From: JBCAXA01 sp039183535
GTDB lineage: Bacteria > Pseudomonadota > Gammaproteobacteria > Steroidobacterales > Woeseiaceae
Assembly (NCBI GenBank): GCA_039183535.1
Contig: JBCDBO010000002.1
Location: 62,001 to 126,000, forward strand
Length of the DNA: 64,000 bases
Reading direction: 5' to 3'
A program made the translations under genes and the position numbers. This document shows, piece by piece, positions 45,793-55,328 of this stretch (positions are counted from its first letter, which is position 1; every line of letters begins with the position of its first letter). The notes beneath the pieces are model-generated. The model was given only the letters and a program-made list of their open reading frames with translations. It had not been told where the DNA came from and searched no databases.

Positions 45793-45808
45793 ATCAGATA
45801 GTTCTGAT
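45793..45808. promoter_or_regulatory. Palindrome just upstream of pilM
   Basis: ATCAGA-TAGT-TCTGAT: 6-bp arms around a 4-nt centre, 17 bp before the pilM start and just upstream of its ribosome site. It could be an operator or a small hairpin that affects translation. Confidence 0.35.
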
Positions 45809-46176
45809 AAGAAAGTAGCCTTTGACATCAACAAAGCTGTTTAACTATAAAGCAACAGAGTGTTAAATTGCACTCGGGCGCCCCGCAGCGTCAGGCGGGA
45901 TACTACGGCACCGTACACAGTGCTTTCTGTGAACCACGTACCGATAGACACTAATGTTAAATAAAGCTGGCCGGCATCCCGTTTTGTGGTGGCCCCCCCG
46001 CTGCAGCTTTCCCCAGTCACCGCGCGCTTGCGGCATTATTTTTGTGCCATTGTGACACGGACGACACAAATCCGGGCCTCAATGTTATGTCAGATATTAA
46101 GGTGTTAGATGGTAACGGAACTCGCCTGTCCTGTCTGCGCACTGAGACAGCAGCGACCGCATCTGGGCAGCGCCGT

Positions 46177-46234
46177 CAGAGTCTGGGTAGACTCTGCCGT
46201 GCAGAGCCTGCGGGCTACACGGCTTCGTCGCCGT
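46177..46234 (+). promoter_or_regulatory. Overlapping alternative hairpins in the PBP1a leader
   Basis: CAGAGTCT (46177-46184) pairs with AGACTCTG (46189-46196) around GGGT. CTCTGC (46192-46197) can instead pair with GCAGAG (46201-46206). The two structures share CTCTG and exclude each other. A third hairpin, ACGGC/GCCGT, lies at 46219-46234. The tract is about 60 bp before the likely ATG. Confidence 0.35.
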
Positions 46235-46292
46235 ATCATTCAGAATTACCTGGGCCGGTATGGCCCCACGTTGCTACGACTGCCCTGACCCC

Positions 46293-48797
46293 ATGATCCG
46301 TTTTTTACGCTTTGCGCTGTTTGTTATCGGCCTCGCTGGTGCGGCCGGTATTGCCGTAACGGGCGGCGTTCTCGGCGGCTACTTTTACGAGTCGCCGAAT
46401 TTGCCGCCGGCCGAGACCATTCGCGACATACCGCTGAAAGTGCCGCTGCGCGTTTATACCCGCGACGGCAAGCTGATCGCGGAGATCGGTGAGGAGCGGC
46501 GCACGCCGGTCGATTTCGACGAGCTGCCCGACTTGGTCGTGCACGCCCTGCTAGCGGCGGAAGATGACCGCTTTTTCGCCCACCCAGGGGTCGACTACCA
46601 AGGCCTGCTGCGGGCTGCCTACAAGTTTGCGCTGTCGGGCCGCCGTGCCCAGGGCGGCAGCACGATCACGATGCAGCTGGCCCGCGACTACTATCTCAAC
46701 CGCGACCGCCGCTTCGTTCGAAAAATCCGCGAGATCTTCCTCGCCTGGCGAATCGAACAGGAGTTCTCGAAAGAAGACATCTTGGCGATGTTTCTGAACA
46801 AGATGTTCTTCGGGCAGCGCGCCTATGGCGTGGCCGCAGCGGCGCAAGTGTATTTCGACAAAACGCTGGATGAGCTGAACGCGGCGGAAGCGGCGACGAT
46901 CGTCGGCACGCTGGCTGCACCGTCGCGGTACAACCCTGTTAGCGGACCAGATAACGCCCGCAGTCGCCGTGGTTACGTGCTGCGGCGCATGCGTGAGCTG
47001 AACTACCTGACCGATGCGGAGTATGACGAGGCCATGGACTACCCGCTCGAGTCTGAATTGCACGGACCCGACGTCGAGGTGTACGCACCTTACCTGGCCG
47101 AAATGGTTCGCCTCAAAATGCTGGAGCGCTTCGGCGACACCATTTACTCGGCCGGTTACCGGGTCTACACGACGGTCGATTCGAAGCTACAAACAGCGGC
47201 GAACTACGCACTCGAAAACGGGTTGTTGGAATACGACCGGCGCCACGGTTTTCGCGGTCCGTTGGCAACGCTTGCCGATGTCAGCGCCCCGAGCGACGCG
47301 CTGACGAGCGCCGAACAACAAGCGCTTCGCGATCACCCGGAGTACGGGCCGCTGCAGGTAGCCTTAGTTCGCGCCGTCGGCGAAAAAACCGCCACAGTCA
47401 CGCTGCGCGACGAGTCAACCCGAACACTCGAATTTGCGGGCCTGTCGTGGGCTCGCGAGTATATCGACGATGACACCCGCGGACCCGAGATCGAAGCGGC
47501 CACGGACATCCTGGCGGCGGGCGACATTGTCTATGTGATTCCGACCGTCACGGGCGACATCGCGCTGGCGCAACTGCCCATTGTTCAAGGTGCGGTCGTC
47601 GCACTGGACCCGAACGACGGCGCGGTGGCAGCGCTTGAAGGCGGTTTCGATTATCGCGCCAGTAAATTCAACCGTGCCGTCCAAATCAAACGCCAACCCG
47701 GTTCGACCTTTAAACCGTTTATCTACTCCGCGGCACTCGAACAAGGCATGACGGCGGCGACTATTATTAATGACTCGCCGGTCGTGTTGGAGTCGGACGA
47801 ACTCGAAAAAGACTACCGCCCCATCAACTACGGCGGGCGCTTCCACGGCCCGACGCCGTTACGCGAGGCGTTGTACCGATCATTCAATTTAGTGTCGGTG
47901 CGAATTTTGTTGCGGATCGGCCTCGGCAACGCGATACGCCATTTGCGGCAGTTCGGTTTCGACGGGGACGAAACACCTCGCGATACATCGTTGGCGCTTG
48001 GCAGTGGCGCGATGTCACCGCTCAAGCTCGCCACCGGTTATGCCGTGTTTGCCAATACTGGCTATAAGGTCGAGCCGTACTTCATCGATCGTATCGTCGA
48101 CACCACTGGCGCCGTGCTCGAGCGAGCGAAACCGTTGGTGGTCTGTGAAATTTGCCAAGTCGACGAGGAGGCTCCGGAAGACGCCGCACCCGTACTAACG
48201 CCGGCAATGGCGACCGCGACATCGATCGAGTCCTACCGACCCGACGCCAATGAAGCGCCAGAGTTGTTTGCCGGCACGAACCTCGCCGAACGCGTTCTCG
48301 AAATTCGCAACGCCTGGCTTATCAGCGACATCATGCGCGATGTCATTCGCCGCGGTACAGGCGTGCGCGCCAACGCGTTAGGCCGTACCGATTTGTCCGG
48401 CAAGACCGGCACGTCAAATGACCGTCGCGATGCCTGGTTTGCAGGCTTCAATCGCGACCTCGTGGCAACGGTATGGGTCGGCTTCGATGCGGATCGTCCT
48501 TTGGGCGGTCGCGAAGAAGGCTCGCGCACCGCCTTACCCATTTGGATGCGGTTTATCGAGTTGGTAATGAACGGCGTGCCGAACCATATGGCCCCGCAAC
48601 CGTCAGGCATGACGACCGTACGAATATCGCGCGAGACCGGTGAATTGCCGCGACCCGGCGATGTGAATATTGTCTTTGAAACGTTCCGCGACGAGTACGC
48701 GCCACGCCCTGACTTTGCCGATCCAACGGCGCCGCTCGGTGGTGACCCGTTCAACACCGACGAACTTGCGGATTCGGCCGAGGATCCTTTGTTCTAG
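46293..48797 (+). CDS. mrcA: Penicillin-binding protein 1A (bifunctional transglycosylase-transpeptidase)
   Basis: 834 residues from ATG 46293 (MIRFLRFALFVIGL, cytoplasmic tip and membrane anchor); an ATG at 46260 would add 11 residues. Glycosyltransferase motifs: AAEDDRFFAHPGVD, GGSTITMQLARDYY, FLNKMFFGQRAYGV. Transpeptidase motifs: SxxK in PGSTFKP (Ser471, Lys474), SxN in RSFNLVS and KTG in SGKTGTSND (Lys704). The OB-like insert of PBP1a is present (about 300-440). Polymerises and cross-links peptidoglycan. Divergent from pilM, as ponA is in pseudomonads. Confidence 0.95.
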   Translation: MIRFLRFALFVIGLAGAAGIAVTGGVLGGYFYESPNLPPAETIRDIPLKVPLRVYTRDGKLIAEIGEERRTPVDFDELPDLVVHALLAAEDDRFFAHPGVDYQGLLRAAYKFALSGRRAQGGSTITMQLARDYYLNRDRRFVRKIREIFLAWRIEQEFSKEDILAMFLNKMFFGQRAYGVAAAAQVYFDKTLDELNAAEAATIVGTLAAPSRYNPVSGPDNARSRRGYVLRRMRELNYLTDAEYDEAMDYPLESELHGPDVEVYAPYLAEMVRLKMLERFGDTIYSAGYRVYTTVDSKLQTAANYALENGLLEYDRRHGFRGPLATLADVSAPSDALTSAEQQALRDHPEYGPLQVALVRAVGEKTATVTLRDESTRTLEFAGLSWAREYIDDDTRGPEIEAATDILAAGDIVYVIPTVTGDIALAQLPIVQGAVVALDPNDGAVAALEGGFDYRASKFNRAVQIKRQPGSTFKPFIYSAALEQGMTAATIINDSPVVLESDELEKDYRPINYGGRFHGPTPLREALYRSFNLVSVRILLRIGLGNAIRHLRQFGFDGDETPRDTSLALGSGAMSPLKLATGYAVFANTGYKVEPYFIDRIVDTTGAVLERAKPLVVCEICQVDEEAPEDAAPVLTPAMATATSIESYRPDANEAPELFAGTNLAERVLEIRNAWLISDIMRDVIRRGTGVRANALGRTDLSGKTGTSNDRRDAWFAGFNRDLVATVWVGFDADRPLGGREEGSRTALPIWMRFIELVMNGVPNHMAPQPSGMTTVRISRETGELPRPGDVNIVFETFRDEYAPRPDFADPTAPLGGDPFNTDELADSAEDPLF

Positions 48798-48816
48798 CGG
48801 CGACGAGAAGACAGCC

Positions 48817-49446
48817 ATGGGCAAGCACGACGATCACGAACGACTGCGGGCACAAGTCGCCCAGGAAGCCGCGCGAATTATCGCTGAGCAAGGTATCGAC
48901 AACTTCGGTCAGGCGAAACGCAAAGCTGGCGCCAGGCTCAACATTCGCGGCCGCGCCGCACTGCCAACCAACGCTGAGATTGAACGCGCGCTAGTCGAAC
49001 ATCAGGCCTTGTTCGGACGCGAAGCCCACACAAACCATATCGAACAGTTGCGCCGTGCGGCGTTGCAAGCCATGGAGCGCCTGCAAGCATTCACACCGCG
49101 TCTGGTTGGCCCGGTCGCCGCCGGCACGGCGGGTGAAGGCGCGGCGATCAACCTGCATGTGTTTACCGATACGCCGGAAGACGTTCTGTTTACGCTCGAG
49201 AATGCTGGCTTTGCCGTCGACTCGTATCAACGTCGCCTCAAGAACCGGCGCGATGCGACCAGCACGTTCCCCGGCTACGCATTTCGTATCGATGACGCCG
49301 ATGTTGAAGCAACCGTGTTTCCCGTCGACGGTTTGCGCCAAGCACCGTGCAGCCCGGTCGATGGCCGACCGATGAAACGGTTGCGCGCGGAGCAAATCGA
49401 ACAACTGCTAGCCGAATCGGCGTTGCTAACGGCCGTCAGCGCCTAA
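48817..49446 (+). CDS. Nucleotidyltransferase-like conserved protein
   Basis: 209 residues from ATG 48817, 19 bp after the PBP1a stop; a longer frame opens inside that gene but the conserved part starts MGKHDDHERLRAQVAQEAARIIAEQGI. The AKRKAGARL ... LPTNAEIERALVEHQALF block and the end FPVDGLRQAPCSPVDGRPMKR match a gammaproteobacterial family often labelled nucleotidyltransferase. I cannot see a clear catalytic GS...DxD core, so activity is doubtful. Confidence 0.7.
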   Translation: MGKHDDHERLRAQVAQEAARIIAEQGIDNFGQAKRKAGARLNIRGRAALPTNAEIERALVEHQALFGREAHTNHIEQLRRAALQAMERLQAFTPRLVGPVAAGTAGEGAAINLHVFTDTPEDVLFTLENAGFAVDSYQRRLKNRRDATSTFPGYAFRIDDADVEATVFPVDGLRQAPCSPVDGRPMKRLRAEQIEQLLAESALLTAVSA

Positions 49447-49470
49447 GTACCAAATTAGGACAATCCCCAA

Positions 49471-49751
49471 TGTAGGAGCGGCGTCCCGCCGCGATCAAGC
49501 CGCGGCCAACCACAACGCCGCCATCATCGGGCCGAGACGGCCCTCCTTCATCCGAATCACAACCAACATATGTAGGAGCGGCGTCTCGCCGCGATCAAGC
49601 CGCGAACAACCACAACGCCACCACCATCGGGCCGAGACGGCCCACCCACATCCGCATCACAACCAACGTATGTAGGAGCGGCGTCCCCGCCGCGATCAAA
49701 CCGCGGCTAACCACAAGGCCACCACCATCAGGCCGAGACGGCCCTCCTACA
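49471..49751. repeat. Three tandem 100-bp REP-dimer units (REPIN type)
   Basis: Units start at 49471, 49571 and 49671, an exact 100-bp period; the third is cut at 49751. Each starts with a type A REP (TGTAGGAGCGGCGT, then GCCGCGATCA, a foldable arm) and ends with an inverted type B REP (ATCGGGCCGAGACGGCCC; at 49526-49550 in unit 1 and 49626-49650 in unit 2). They fill the gap between two convergent genes, a usual REP location. REPs are moved by RAYT transposases; none is in this window. Confidence 0.85.
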
Positions 49752-49779
49752 GCTCGGTTCGGCGTGACGCCAACGGCTG

Positions 49780-51069
<1,290 letters not shown>

Positions 51070-51223
51070 CGGGCACGTCCTTCATGGCATGGATGGCACT
51101 CACCGTAAGAGCGAGATGCCGAGATTGTTTTGTCCGCCCGAACGTCGGCGGCGGCGCCAATGAGCCGGCCTGGTCGGCAGCGGGTTGTCAGGTTGACGCG
51201 CCCATCGAGGGCAGGTCGGGCGG

Positions 51224-51427
51224 TCAGGACCGCGTGTATTTTCGCCGAAACTTGTCGACCCGGCCACCGGCATCGACGATTTTTTGCTGTCCGGTGTAAA
51301 ACGGGTGGCAACTCGAACAAATCTCGACCTGCAGCGGACCCTGGTACGTCGACCGCGTCGTGAACGTGTTCCCGCAGCTGCAAGACACGACCAAGTCGTC
51401 GTAACTGGGATGAATCTCGACTCTCAT
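51224..51427 (-). CDS. rpmE: Ribosomal protein L31 (zinc type)
   Basis: 67 residues from the ATG at 51427; the frame is open further upstream, but L31 starts MRVEIHPSYDD. CSCGNTF (C16, C18) and CSSCHPFYTGQQKIVDAGGRVDKF (C37, C40) give the zinc-binding C+ form. It bridges the two ribosomal subunits. A hairpin lies in its leader at 51458-51480, and the DnaA-box region begins about 115 bp upstream. Confidence 0.95.
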   Translation of the reverse strand: MRVEIHPSYDDLVVSCSCGNTFTTRSTYQGPLQVEICSSCHPFYTGQQKIVDAGGRVDKFRRKYTRS

Positions 51428-51457
51428 GGCTGCAAAGTCCGGGTCGCGCCATGCTCG

Positions 51458-51480
51458 CGCGGCCCACAAAAAAGGCCGCG
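51458..51480 (-). promoter_or_regulatory. Hairpin in the rpmE leader
   Basis: On the minus strand CGCGGCC and GGCCGCG pair over 7 bp around TTTTTTGTG, 30 bp before the rpmE ATG. It could be a regulatory structure in the rpmE mRNA leader. Confidence 0.35.
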
Positions 51481-51542
51481 TAGAATAACGATTCGGCCGT
51501 TCGCCGGCAAGTGTTGCAGTGCAGCAGATCACCGGGCACTGC

Positions 51543-51755
51543 TTATTCACAGAACCTGTGGATAAGTCTGTGGATGAACACTGATTAACCCACTGAAAGC
51601 CGCGGTTTCATTACATTGCGGTTACAATGGTCAAAATCTGTTCAAAATATTATTTCTATTAAAAACAGTTGTTTACAGGAATTAAAACAGAGGTTAAATC
51701 AACTAAGCACACCGTTGGAGCCAAAAACTAGGGCTTTTGCCGAGATTGTGCATAA
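51543..51755. other. DnaA-box cluster in an AT-rich intergenic region (candidate origin or DnaA-control site)
   Basis: Within a 374-bp non-coding gap (51428-51801) are TTATTCACA at 51543-51551 (plus), its minus-strand form TGTGGATAA at 51557-51565 and TGTGCATAA at 51747-51755, all exact to TTATNCACA, and TGTGGATGA at 51569-51577 with one mismatch. The first three lie within 35 bp. An AT-rich tract (about 51629-51700, with TTCAAAATATTATTTCTATT) follows, and GTTTACAGG occurs twice (51671, 51782). This is oriC-like architecture, but dnaA, dnaN and rpmH are absent. Confidence 0.55.
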
Positions 51756-51801
51756 ATCGGCCGGTCGAGCTGTCAGATCCCGTTTACAGGCAGCTTTTTT
51801 C

Positions 51802-52941
51802 CTACGGGAGAAAAAGCGTCTGTAAGTCATTCAAAAACCGATACCCAAGAGGTGATGCCCGGAATTTCCCGGGCGCTGGTCGTTCGAGCAAACCGCGTCC
51901 CTCGGCCGTCGCCAAACAATCCTGCAGCGCATTGGCGGCCGCGGCATCGAGGGTCGGCAAGGCATCGAAACGATGTCCATCGGTCAAACGCAAGGTGTTC
52001 AAGAAAAACTCAAAGGCCACCTGCGACGACGAAATCGGCGTTAACGCGTCATCGAGCGCGGGCCGCGCCCGCTGATAGCGACGCGGATTGCGCGGCCGCT
52101 CGTACCGGGCCGGCCAGCCAGCAGAGTCGGTCAACTTGCCGTGCGCGCCAGCACCGAGCGCCAAGTAATCGCCGAAGCGCCAGTAGTTCAGATTATGACG
52201 ACAGCGCCGGCCCGGTCGTGCGTAGGCCGAGACTTCGTAACGTTCAAACCCAGCCGCACTCAATAAGGCGAGCCCGGCATCTTGCATGGCGGCCACGGTA
52301 TCGTCGTCCGGAAGCGGCGGCGGCTTGTGGTGAAAGCGCGTGCCCGGCTCGAGCGTCAGCTGATACCACGAGACGTGCTCGGGCGGATCGTCGAGAACGA
52401 CCTCGAGATCCGCCAGCGCCGCTGCAACCCGTTGGCCAGGCAGTGCGTACATGATGTCGAGATTGACGTTATCGAACCCAGCTGCTCGCGCCGTTGCTAG
52501 GGCTGCCTTGGCCTCGGTTGCACTGTGCTGGCGGCCCAAAATCGCCAGGGCGTCGGCGTCGAATGTCTGAATGCCGATCGACAGACGGTTGACGCCGGCA
52601 GCTCGGTATTGATCAAGGCGCGCTAATTCGACCGAACCCGGATTGGCTTCAAGCGTAACCTCGATGTCGGTCGGACAATCGAAGGTCTGGCGCAACGCGC
52701 TTAGAACCGTCTCGATGGCGTGACCCGGGAAGAGGCTCGGCGTGCCGCCACCGATAAAGATGCTGCAAAGGGTTCGACCGTGCACCGAGCGGTGCTGAAC
52801 CGCGATGTCCTCGCACAGCGCAGCAACGTAAGCATCGATCGGCATATCGCCATCGATGGCATAGGAATTGAAATCGCAGTACGGGCACTTTGACTCACAC
52901 CACGGCAAGTGCAGATACAGACCAAGGTCGCTCGCGGCCAC
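51802..52941 (-). CDS. hemW: Radical-SAM heme chaperone HemW-like protein
   Basis: 379 residues, GTG start. CxxxCxxC in CESKCPYCDF (Cys15-22) binds the 4Fe-4S cluster; IFIGGGTPSLF and EANPG are further radical-SAM features. The C-terminal HemN-type domain is present. The protein lacks the N-terminal extension and extra cysteine of coproporphyrinogen oxidase HemN, which suggests HemW, a heme-trafficking protein, rather than a true HemN. Followed by the DnaA-box gap. Divergence from HemN is not proven by sequence alone. Confidence 0.9.
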   Translation of the reverse strand: MAASDLGLYLHLPWCESKCPYCDFNSYAIDGDMPIDAYVAALCEDIAVQHRSVHGRTLCSIFIGGGTPSLFPGHAIETVLSALRQTFDCPTDIEVTLEANPGSVELARLDQYRAAGVNRLSIGIQTFDADALAILGRQHSATEAKAALATARAAGFDNVNLDIMYALPGQRVAAALADLEVVLDDPPEHVSWYQLTLEPGTRFHHKPPPLPDDDTVAAMQDAGLALLSAAGFERYEVSAYARPGRRCRHNLNYWRFGDYLALGAGAHGKLTDSAGWPARYERPRNPRRYQRARPALDDALTPISSSQVAFEFFLNTLRLTDGHRFDALPTLDAAAANALQDCLATAEGRGLLERPAPGKFRASPLGYRFLNDLQTLFLP

Positions 52942-52950
52942 CGTATCGAC

Positions 52951-53553
52951 TCAGTGACGCCGTTCGCTGAGGCGCTCAACGAGCTCCGCCAGCGCTTTAC
53001 CGCGATGACTGATTCGATTTTTAGCGGCCGGGTCTAACTCGCCGCCTGTGCGCTCGGCGGCCGGATCGACAAAGATGGGATCGTAACCAAAGCCGTTGTC
53101 ACCGCGCGGCTCAGCGGCGATGTAACCCGACCAAATCCCCTCGCAAATAATCGGCACCGGATCATCGGCGCTAGCGAGATAAACAAGCACACAGTGAAAA
53201 TGCGCGGACCGCTCGGCCGGCGTTTGTAAGGTGCTGAGGGCAGTGAGCAACTTGGCGTTGTTGGCCGATGCTGCTGCCTCGGGTCCAGCATAGCGGGCCG
53301 AATAGATGCCGGGCCGCCCACCGAGTGCGTCGACAGCCAGGCCTGAATCGTCGGCTAACACGGGTAAGCCAGTAATACGCGACGCGTAACGCGCTTTGAT
53401 CAGCGCATTCTCGACGAAGGTAAGGCCGGTTTCGGCAACCGCGCCGATGCCATGTTCGCTTTGCGGCTCGAGCGAATAGCCGAGCGGCTCTAGCAGTGTT
53501 TTCATCTCGACCAACTTGCCGGCGTTACCTGACGCCAGAACGAGTCGTGCCAC
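52951..53553 (-). CDS. rdgB: dITP/XTP pyrophosphatase RdgB (HAM1)
   Basis: 200 residues, GTG start. Removes non-canonical purine triphosphates (ITP, dITP, XTP) to prevent base misincorporation. LASGNAGKLVEMKTLL, TFVENALIKARYAS, LADDSGLAVDALGGRPGIYSARYAG and GFGYDPIF are diagnostic; HRGKALAEL is at the end. The order hemW-rdgB-rph is common in Gammaproteobacteria. Confidence 0.97.
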   Translation of the reverse strand: MARLVLASGNAGKLVEMKTLLEPLGYSLEPQSEHGIGAVAETGLTFVENALIKARYASRITGLPVLADDSGLAVDALGGRPGIYSARYAGPEAAASANNAKLLTALSTLQTPAERSAHFHCVLVYLASADDPVPIICEGIWSGYIAAEPRGDNGFGYDPIFVDPAAERTGGELDPAAKNRISHRGKALAELVERLSERRH

Positions 53554-53554
53554 G

Positions 53555-54283
53555 CTAAGCCTGGTGGCGAGCTAGCAGATCAGACTGCAGCGCCATCAGC
53601 TCCTTAATACCCTTGTCTGCCAATTCGAGCATCGCGTCGAGCTCGTTGCGCCGAAACGCGTGGCCCTCGGCGGTGCCCTGAACTTCGATAAACCCGCCGC
53701 CGTCGTTCATCACGATATTCATGTCCGTCTCGGCTTTCGAATCCTCAGCGTAATCGAGATCGAGTACCGGCACACCGTCGAAAACACCGACCGACACGGC
53801 CGCTACTTGGCCGTGCAGCGGGTTGCGTTTTAGGCGGCCAGCGGCGCGCTCGCGGTTTAGCGCTAACGCGAGCGCAGCGTAACCGCCGGTAATTGACGCG
53901 GTGCGCGTGCCGCCATCGGCTTGAATAACGTCGCAATCGACGGTCACGCTAATCTCGCCGAGCGCACGAAGATCAACCGCCGCGCGCAATGAACGACCGA
54001 TCAGGCGCTGGATCTCCTGCGTCCGCCCGCTCTGCTTGCCACGCGCCGCTTCGCGTTGGCCACGTGTATGGGTCGCGCGCGGCAACATACCGTATTCGGC
54101 AGTGACCCAACCCTGGCCCTGGCCGCGCAGCCACGGTGGCACTCGCGTCTCAACGCTGGCTGTACAGAGCACGTGCGTATCGCCGGCACGAATCAATACC
54201 GACCCCTCGGCATGGCAAGTGACATCGGCCTCTAGCTGACAAAAGCGCAGTTCATCGGCCGCGCGGCCGCTGGGTCGGGACAT
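53555..54283 (-). CDS. rph: Ribonuclease PH
   Basis: 242 residues from the ATG at 54283 (MSRPSGRAADELR); an ATG at 54295 is also in frame. Trims tRNA 3' ends by phosphorolysis. Conserved: RPSGRAADELR, AEYGMLPRATHTRGQRE, RTQEIQRLIGRSLRAAVDL, CDVIQADGGTRTASITGGY, DLDYAEDSKAETDMN. Active-site residues are present. A gap carrying the second REP cluster precedes it. Confidence 0.96.
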   Translation of the reverse strand: MSRPSGRAADELRFCQLEADVTCHAEGSVLIRAGDTHVLCTASVETRVPPWLRGQGQGWVTAEYGMLPRATHTRGQREAARGKQSGRTQEIQRLIGRSLRAAVDLRALGEISVTVDCDVIQADGGTRTASITGGYAALALALNRERAAGRLKRNPLHGQVAAVSVGVFDGVPVLDLDYAEDSKAETDMNIVMNDGGGFIEVQGTAEGHAFRRNELDAMLELADKGIKELMALQSDLLARHQA

Positions 54284-54373
54284 GCAATACACCATCGAGA
54301 ATCAAAAAACGCCGCCGGAGAATACACGAAGTAATGAAATTGGATCGGGGTTTGGCGTTGCGGCGAACGAAGG

Positions 54374-54535
54374 TGTGGTAGGGCCGTCGCGGCCCGATGG
54401 CGACGGCGTTGTTGGTCGGCGCTGCTGATCGCGGCGGAACGCCGCTCCTACAGCGGGGGTTACCGTAGCGGTGAACCGACGGCGGTGTTCAGCGTTGCGG
54501 CAAACAAGGGTGTAGGAGGGCCGTCCCGGCCCGAT
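54374..54535. repeat. REP dimer plus single REP between the PP2C gene and rph
   Basis: A type B REP at 54374-54398 (TGTGGTAGGGCCGTCGCGGC with CCGAT) and an inverted type A at 54428-54452 (ATCGCGGCGGAACGCC and CTCCTACA) form a dimer in the opposite orientation to the 49.5-kb cluster. A single type B follows at 54511-54535 (TGTAGGAGGGCCGTCCCGGC with CCGAT). GCGTTGCGGC plus similar flanking sequence occurs at about 54355 and 54492, a roughly 137-bp partial duplication. Confidence 0.8.
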
Positions 54536-54548
54536 TCAAACAATCTAG

Positions 54549-55328
54549 CTAACCGAGCCAACGCAACGAGGTGGCGGTCGTGTTATCCGAATACGGTGCA
54601 TTCGCACCAACCGCTAAATCCACCATCTCGCGCAATGAATCGATCAACGGCTGATCATCACGGCCGGCCATGCGCGCCAAGTCTTTCTCGGCAAGGCCCG
54701 ACCACAACCCATCGGTGCAGGCGATAAGCGTATCGCCCGCGCGGAGTTTCTTTTTACTCGACACGGTGATGCTCGGTAATGCGTCGTCGCCGCCGAGACA
54801 CGACTCGACGAAATTTCGCATAGGGTGGGTTTTAAGTTGGTGCTCTTTGATCACACCTTCTTGCAACAACACCTCAACATGACTGTGATCACGGGTGCGG
54901 TCGCTCACCCGCCCATCGCGCAATAGGTAAACCCGTGAGTCTCCCACGTGGGCAAAGTAAGCGGCGCGGTCTTGCACCAAACAAACCGCGCCGGTGGCGC
55001 GAGGACGATCGTCGACCGGCACCTCGGCGGTATCGTTAACGATGGCGTCGTGGGCACGCCCTAACGCCAAATAGAGAAAACCCTGCGGATCGAAGATGGG
55101 CTTACGGGCCTCGTTAAACAGCGCTTCCAACGTCTGCAATGCCACATCGGCAGCGCGGGCCCCATCGAGATGGCCGCCCATGCCGTCGAACGTCAGCAGT
55201 AGCGCAGCGTTGTCGGCCACAACGATCTTGGCTTTGTCCTGATTTTCTTTACGATCACCGCGCACGGAGATCTTGCCGTATTCGATACGCACGTTCTTTC
55301 GTTTACCCAGCGCGGTTGTCCCGGCCAC
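54549..55328 (-). CDS. PP2C-family Ser/Thr protein phosphatase
   Basis: 259 residues, GTG start (a second GTG at 55292 is possible). PP2C motifs: DRKENQDKAKI, LLLTFDGMGGHLDGARAAD (metal Asp), AAYFAHVGDSRVYLLRDG, ACTDGLWSGL and APYSDNTTA near the end. Soluble and cytoplasmic. Dephosphorylates Ser/Thr proteins; no Hanks-type kinase is in the window. The 207-bp gap between it and yicC is divergent and shows no clear promoter. Confidence 0.88.
   Translation of the reverse strand: MAGTTALGKRKNVRIEYGKISVRGDRKENQDKAKIVVADNAALLLTFDGMGGHLDGARAADVALQTLEALFNEARKPIFDPQGFLYLALGRAHDAIVNDTAEVPVDDRPRATGAVCLVQDRAAYFAHVGDSRVYLLRDGRVSDRTRDHSHVEVLLQEGVIKEHQLKTHPMRNFVESCLGGDDALPSITVSSKKKLRAGDTLIACTDGLWSGLAEKDLARMAGRDDQPLIDSLREMVDLAVGANAPYSDNTTATSLRWLG

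Larger units (their letters stand above)
45777..46292. other. Divergent non-coding region between pilM and the PBP1a gene (516 bp)
   Basis: No convincing gene is seen; the 84-codon plus-strand frame at 46042 looks like chance. Within it lie the palindrome at 45793-45808 near pilM, and a hairpin-rich tract at 46177-46234 ahead of the PBP1a gene. Both operons must take their promoters from here. The middle (45841-46000) is AT-rich in patches, but no clear sigma-70 pair is visible. Confidence 0.6.

Noticed and set aside
46042..46296. 84-codon plus-strand open frame in the pilM/PBP1a gap
   Set aside because: No ribosome site, no family resemblance, and it covers the hairpin-rich leader.
48670..48816. 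Extended N-terminus of the nucleotidyltransferase-like gene
   Set aside because: The first 49 codons lie inside the PBP1a gene; ATG 48817 fits the conserved start.
49471..49751. Possible CRISPR array
   Set aside because: The units touch each other with no unique spacers, and the ends match REP elements; they are REP dimers.
51428..51801. A small gene or ncRNA in the AT-rich gap
   Set aside because: No open frame of useful length and no recognisable RNA fold; the DnaA-box sites explain the structure better.
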